Assembly: GCA_019243895.1 (NCBI GenBank)
Contig: JAFATP010000262.1
Location: 1-8,477 of the forward strand
Direction of reading: 5' to 3'
DNA: 8,477 bases
From: Alphaproteobacteria bacterium
Lineage (GTDB): Bacteria; Pseudomonadota; Alphaproteobacteria; Rickettsiales; SXRF01
Below, piece by piece: positions 5,329 to 8,477 of the stretch. A model generated the notes under the pieces. That model worked only from the letters and a program-made list of their open reading frames with translations. It searched no databases and had not been told where the DNA came from. A program made the translations under genes and the position numbers. Positions within the stretch are counted from its first letter, which is position 1; each line of letters starts with the position of its first letter.

Positions 5329-7161
5329 CTATCCGGCCGCGCTTTCCAGCTTGCTTCCATCCTCGCTGGCCGGCGCAGGGGGTTCGGGCGTTTTGGTCGG
5401 CGCTTCGGGCGGCAGCGGCGGCGGAGCCTTTTTCTTGCGCGGATCATATGGCTCCTGGATCGGCACGTCTTCTATCGGCAGCAGCCGGCGCATGAAGAAG
5501 CGGTCTTCGTAATAAAAAATCTTCTTGGTCTTGATCGGCGGGTGCGACTCGATAAGGATGATCTGCTCGTCCCGCGGCAGCGTAATCACTTCCTGCGGCA
5601 GCAGCAGCGCGCGCTGCACCTCGGAGGTATTGATGGTGCGGGCGGCGGGGTTTAAGTCAAAGAATTTCGGCTTGTTGTGCGAAAACTGCACCGCCGTCTT
5701 ATTGCCGATCAGCTGAGAAATGAGATTGGCGGTTTCCACGTTGTTGGCGGCAAACGTCACGCGGTAATAAGAGTTGGAGAGGAAGGAGTTCATCCCCGCC
5801 TCTTCGTAAATACCTTTCAGCTGCTGCGTATCCTGCACGATCAGGAACAGCTTTACACGATAGCCGCGGAAATAAGCGATTCCCACTTGAAACTGCGGCA
5901 TCTCGCCCAGGCTTGGAAACTCGTCCATCATGAACAGCACGCCGAACGGCTCGTCCTTGCCCGGCATGCGGCGCGTGAGGAAGTCGGTGGCCTGCTGATA
6001 AAATACTTTCAGCAGCGGCTCGAGGCGCTGCAAATTGTCCGGGGTAACGCCGCAGAAGATGGTCATCTTTTTCTTCTTCAACTGCTGCATGTCGAAATCC
6101 GAGCGCGCGGTGGTGGCGTCGATCAGAGGGTTGGCCCACAGCTCCAGGCCGGAGTTCAGCGTGGAAATCACGCCGGAGCGCTCCTTGTCCGCTTTCTGCA
6201 GAAAGGCGGCGATGTTCATATAAGCCACCGGGTGGATGCGCTTGCCGATGGTGTCCAGCACCACGGCCAGGTTATACACCACGTCGTCCGAGCGCATGGT
6301 GCGCACCACTTCGCCGAAGGATTTCACCTTTTCCGGCACCGCCAGCAGGTAGAGGATCACGCCCAGCATCAGTGAGCGCGATTCATTCTGCCAGAATTCC
6401 TGCTCCGGCAGGATCAGGTTGCAGATTTTCTGCACGTCATCCACCATCTGCCCCGGCTTGGCGGAAATCCAGTCCAGCGGATTATAGCAATGGCTGCGGC
6501 CGTCGGGATCCGCCGGATTCCACAGGAATACCTCCTGATGCAGCTTGCGGCGGCGATAGCCGCTGCATAGCTCGTGGTTTTCCATCTTAATATCGTGGCA
6601 CACCACGGACTGATCCCAGAACAGCAGGTTGGGGATCACAAACCCCACGCCCTTACCGGAGCCGGTAGGCGCGAACAGCAGCACGTGCTGGAAATCGTTG
6701 GCAATCAGGTAGTCGCTCTTGCCGGTGCGGCCCAACAGCAGCCCTTTTTTTGCGCGGAGCTTCGCCTGGCGCACCTCCCGCTCGGTGGCCCAGTGCGCAC
6801 TGCCGTGAATGGATTCCTTATATTTGAACGGCCGCCAGTCAATGAGGGGCGCGCGCGCCAGGAACAGCAGCACCAGGCCGAACAGCGCCCCTCCCGCCGG
6901 GATGCCGTAGAGCTTCAGTTTCAAATCCCACGGCATCTGCGCGAAATACGGCAGGTAATATTGCGCGTAATACAGGTAATAGTGCAGCAGCGCCTGCGGG
7001 TCCTCTCCCAGCATCAGGGTTTGCTTGCCGTAAAGCGCCACCATGCTCAAGGCCAGCCCCGCATAGAGGGGTACCAGCAGCATCACCACGATCACCACAC
7101 CGATGATGGAGACGTTCGTGACCTTGCGTTTGAAATTGGTGGTTTCGTGAGTTGCGGCCAT
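5329..7161 (-). CDS. virD4: Type IV secretion coupling ATPase VirD4 (Rickettsiales rvhD4-like)
   Basis: VirD4 is the hexameric inner-membrane ATPase that receives substrates and feeds them to a type IV secretion channel. Of 610 residues, two N-terminal membrane helices (about 18-43 and 86-103) flank a periplasmic segment that is unusually Tyr-rich (60-73). GSAHWATEREV (120-130) is conserved just before the nucleotide domain. Walker A is APTGSGKG (164-171: Lys170, Gly171), and Walker B is VLFMMDEF (408-415: Asp413, Glu414). RGYRVKLFLIVQDTQQLKGIY (432-452) carries the conserved Gln443. From memory, long stretches such as WNPADPDG, KPGQMVDDVQKI and YEEAGMNSFLSNS closely match the Rickettsiales protein. 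The C-terminus is a charged, proline-rich tail (about 575-610). The start ATG at 7161 is 4 bases after the virB11 stop, without a clear ribosome site, so translation is probably coupled. Confidence 0.96.
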   Translation of the reverse strand: MAATHETTNFKRKVTNVSIIGVVIVVMLLVPLYAGLALSMVALYGKQTLMLGEDPQALLHYYLYYAQYYLPYFAQMPWDLKLKLYGIPAGGALFGLVLLFLARAPLIDWRPFKYKESIHGSAHWATEREVRQAKLRAKKGLLLGRTGKSDYLIANDFQHVLLFAPTGSGKGVGFVIPNLLFWDQSVVCHDIKMENHELCSGYRRRKLHQEVFLWNPADPDGRSHCYNPLDWISAKPGQMVDDVQKICNLILPEQEFWQNESRSLMLGVILYLLAVPEKVKSFGEVVRTMRSDDVVYNLAVVLDTIGKRIHPVAYMNIAAFLQKADKERSGVISTLNSGLELWANPLIDATTARSDFDMQQLKKKKMTIFCGVTPDNLQRLEPLLKVFYQQATDFLTRRMPGKDEPFGVLFMMDEFPSLGEMPQFQVGIAYFRGYRVKLFLIVQDTQQLKGIYEEAGMNSFLSNSYYRVTFAANNVETANLISQLIGNKTAVQFSHNKPKFFDLNPAARTINTSEVQRALLLPQEVITLPRDEQIILIESHPPIKTKKIFYYEDRFFMRRLLPIEDVPIQEPYDPRKKKAPPPLPPEAPTKTPEPPAPASEDGSKLESAAG

Positions 7162-7165
7162 CGCT

Positions 7166-8146
7166 TTAGCGGCCCGGTTTGAAGTAAATTTCCGATACGT
7201 AGCGCGTGCCGCCTTCGCCGCGCTTCAGCTGAATAATAACATGAATGACGTGCTCAATATACTCTTTTATTTGCTCGCGGGTGAGGCCCAGCCCCGCTTG
7301 CATGACCATCAGCACCAGCTGCTCGATGGCCAGAAGCGGCGCGTCGGCATGCAAGGTGGAGATGGAGCCTGGATGGCCGGTATTCACGGCGCGGAGGTAA
7401 GAAAACGCTTCGCGCCCCCGCAGCTCTCCAAGCATTAGCCGGTCGGGGCGGAGGCGCAGCGACGCTTCGATCAAATCCTGCATGGACACCTGCGCCCGGC
7501 CTTGGCCGCCGCGCGAGGCCAGCAGATGCACGCGGTTGGGCAGATAGGGTATCATGATTTCGCGGGCGTCTTCGCAGGTGATGATGCGCTCCTTGGGGTC
7601 CAGCTCCTTCAGCATGGCATTAAAAAACGTCGTCTTGCCGGTGGAGGTGCCGCCGCTGACGATGATATTCTTGCGCAGGCGCACCGCCTGATAGATAAAC
7701 GCTTTAACCTGGCCGGTGTTCAGCAATTCCTGCAGCGTGATATCCTCGGCGCCGTGAGGGGTGCTCACCGCCGTGTTGCGGAAAGCACCCATCGCTTCAT
7801 AACCGTCCAGGTCTAAATCCAGCACCGTCTGTTTGCGGATGGAAATTGCCACCGTGCCGGTTTCGCATGCGGGCGGGAACACGATCTGCACACGGTAGCC
7901 TTCGGGCAAGGTGGCCGCGAGCAGCGGTGTTTCCTCGCTGATTTTCTGCTCCGTGGACTGGGCGATCAATCTTCCCAGCGACTTCAAATGCTCCAGATCA
8001 AGATCGGGCGCATCGTGACGTGCCATTTCGCCGCGCGTTTCCACCCATAGCTCGCGCGGCCGGTTGATCGAGATTTCGCTGACATCCGGCCGGTCGAGAA
8101 ACACTTTCAGCGGCTGGAGGTAGGTGCCAAGTGCAGTCAGGCTCAT
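7166..8146 (-). CDS. virB11: Type IV secretion ATPase VirB11
   Basis: VirB11 is a hexameric, membrane-peripheral traffic ATPase that works with VirD4 and VirB4 to drive assembly and transfer. The 326 residues match the family length. The N-terminal domain (about 1-145) contains EISINRPRELWVETRGEM (24-41) and the linker-proximal FPPACE and ISIRKQ. In the C-terminal RecA-like domain, Walker A is SGGTSTGKTT (164-173: Lys171). ITCEDAREI (189-197) is the Asp box, and RPDRLMLGELRG (233-244) is Walker B with Glu241. The His box is NTGHPGSISTLHA (255-267: His258, His266). VHLLASRGGQGRAQVSMQDLIEA (206-228) resembles the Rickettsiales form. The ATG at 8146 lies 4 bases past the virB10 stop and virD4 begins 4 bases past its own stop, so the three form one operon. 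All catalytic residues are present. Confidence 0.97.
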   Translation of the reverse strand: MSLTALGTYLQPLKVFLDRPDVSEISINRPRELWVETRGEMARHDAPDLDLEHLKSLGRLIAQSTEQKISEETPLLAATLPEGYRVQIVFPPACETGTVAISIRKQTVLDLDLDGYEAMGAFRNTAVSTPHGAEDITLQELLNTGQVKAFIYQAVRLRKNIIVSGGTSTGKTTFFNAMLKELDPKERIITCEDAREIMIPYLPNRVHLLASRGGQGRAQVSMQDLIEASLRLRPDRLMLGELRGREAFSYLRAVNTGHPGSISTLHADAPLLAIEQLVLMVMQAGLGLTREQIKEYIEHVIHVIIQLKRGEGGTRYVSEIYFKPGR

Positions 8147-8150
8147 GCGC

Positions 8151-8477
8151 TTACTGTATGAAAACAGCCCCGGGCCCGTCTTCCGGGAACATCAGGTCGC
8201 GGTTGACGAAAACATTGATGCGGGTGCCTTGATCCACGGTAATGGTGGGGCGCAGATCCAGCATGCTGTTCACCACGTCCTGCGCCACCTGGCCGAAGGT
8301 TGTCACCGCCTGACCGGCGGCGGCGGCACCCGCCGAGCCGGTGGTGGTGGAGCCGTTGACGTTAACCGTGGTGGTATTGGGGCCCTTCACCACTGAATCC
8401 GCGCCGACCGCGATGCCGATGGAGATCAGGCTGGTGAGGAAGGCGGTGCTGAAAGTTTCCATGTATTTATTATCGAC
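8151..8477 (-). CDS. virB10: Type IV secretion channel protein VirB10, C-terminal end (5' part off window)
   Basis: The frame is open from the right edge to a TAA at 8151, 108 residues. VirB10 spans from inner to outer membrane and relays ATPase energy state to the channel; this piece is the last part of its outer-membrane TrbI-like domain. Visible features are VDNKYMETFSTAFLTSLI (1-18), the start of the first antenna helix, then a Thr/Gly/Ala-rich loop (about 31-57). A second helix, GQVAQDVVNSMLDLRP (62-77), leads into the signature PTITVDQGTRINVFVNRDLMF (77-97), which ends most VirB10 proteins. The Met at 8462 is internal, since the frame continues upstream without a stop. The family call rests on this C-terminal signature, the helix-loop-helix pattern and the position immediately before virB11. 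Confidence 0.92.
   Translation of the reverse strand, partial: VDNKYMETFSTAFLTSLISIGIAVGADSVVKGPNTTTVNVNGSTTTGSAGAAAAGQAVTTFGQVAQDVVNSMLDLRPTITVDQGTRINVFVNRDLMFPEDGPGAVFIQ

Noticed and set aside
5677..6375. Plus-strand frame opposite virD4 (232 codons)
   Set aside because: It is entirely inside virD4, which has all family motifs on the minus strand. The His/Arg/Gln-rich composition is a shadow pattern; the same applies to the frame at 6574-7182.
6745..6751. Run of seven A (coding strand) in virD4 as a frameshift site
   Set aside because: The run could be slippery, but the zero frame continues through the complete VirD4 and no overlapping frame or downstream structure suggests programmed shifting.
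8151..8462. Treating the Met at 8462 as the start of a separate small gene
   Set aside because: The frame stays open to the window edge and the residues upstream (VDNKY) fit the VirB10 C-terminal domain, so the Met is internal to a truncated virB10.
1..8477. CRISPR arrays, tRNA/rRNA genes, insertion sequences, attachment sites
   Set aside because: No regularly spaced repeats, cloverleaf-like segments, transposase frames or direct repeats flanking a block were seen. Intergenic spaces are all under about 110 bases.

Overview
The window looks like the chromosome of an aerobic alphaproteobacterium. The evidence is a complete petABC cytochrome bc1 operon with alphaproteobacterial signatures, an RpoH of alphaproteobacterial type, and the trmL-hemF pair lying divergently next to petA. 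The right half carries the end of a type IV secretion operon (virB10-virB11-virD4) whose gene order and protein motifs resemble the Rickettsiales vir homolog (rvh) system. The DNA is GC-rich (above half, perhaps 55-60% by eye), unlike the AT-rich genomes of classical Rickettsia, Wolbachia or Anaplasma. A basal or less reduced Rickettsiales-like lineage, or another alphaproteobacterium with this type of system, would fit. The sequence alone does not settle which.

Layout from left to right: (1) 1-717, minus strand, the first 239 codons of rpoH (heat-shock sigma-32), cut off by the window edge, with a good sigma70-like promoter just upstream at 754-782. (2) 822-2176, minus strand, trmL then hemF, joined by a 4-base stop/start overlap. 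(3) 2177-2251, a short divergent intergenic region. (4) 2252-2512, plus strand, a small unrecognised gene of 86 codons. (5) 2513-2605, a spacer with two inverted repeats and a possible promoter. (6) 2606-5260, plus strand, petA, petB and petC, almost contiguous. (7) 5261-5328, a short convergent intergenic region with two hairpins. (8) 5329-8477, minus strand, virD4, virB11 and the C-terminal end of virB10, separated by gaps of 4 bases; virB10 runs off the right edge.

The genes fall into three functional blocks. PetA, PetB and PetC form the quinol:cytochrome c oxidoreductase of the respiratory chain. HemF makes protoporphyrinogen IX with oxygen and so feeds the haem that PetB and PetC need; TrmL modifies the tRNA wobble base. 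VirB10, VirB11 and VirD4 are respectively the energy-sensing channel scaffold, the hexameric secretion ATPase and the substrate-receiving coupling ATPase of one secretion machine. The genes for the remaining subunits would lie beyond the right edge.

The window is mostly well-known housekeeping and secretion genes. The most open items are the unrecognised 86-residue protein ahead of petA, a cysteine-containing insertion in the last periplasmic loop of cytochrome b, the overlap of a palindrome/terminator-like element with the rpoH promoter, and lineage-specific low-complexity segments in VirD4 and VirB10. I see no tRNA or rRNA genes, CRISPR array, insertion sequence or prophage.
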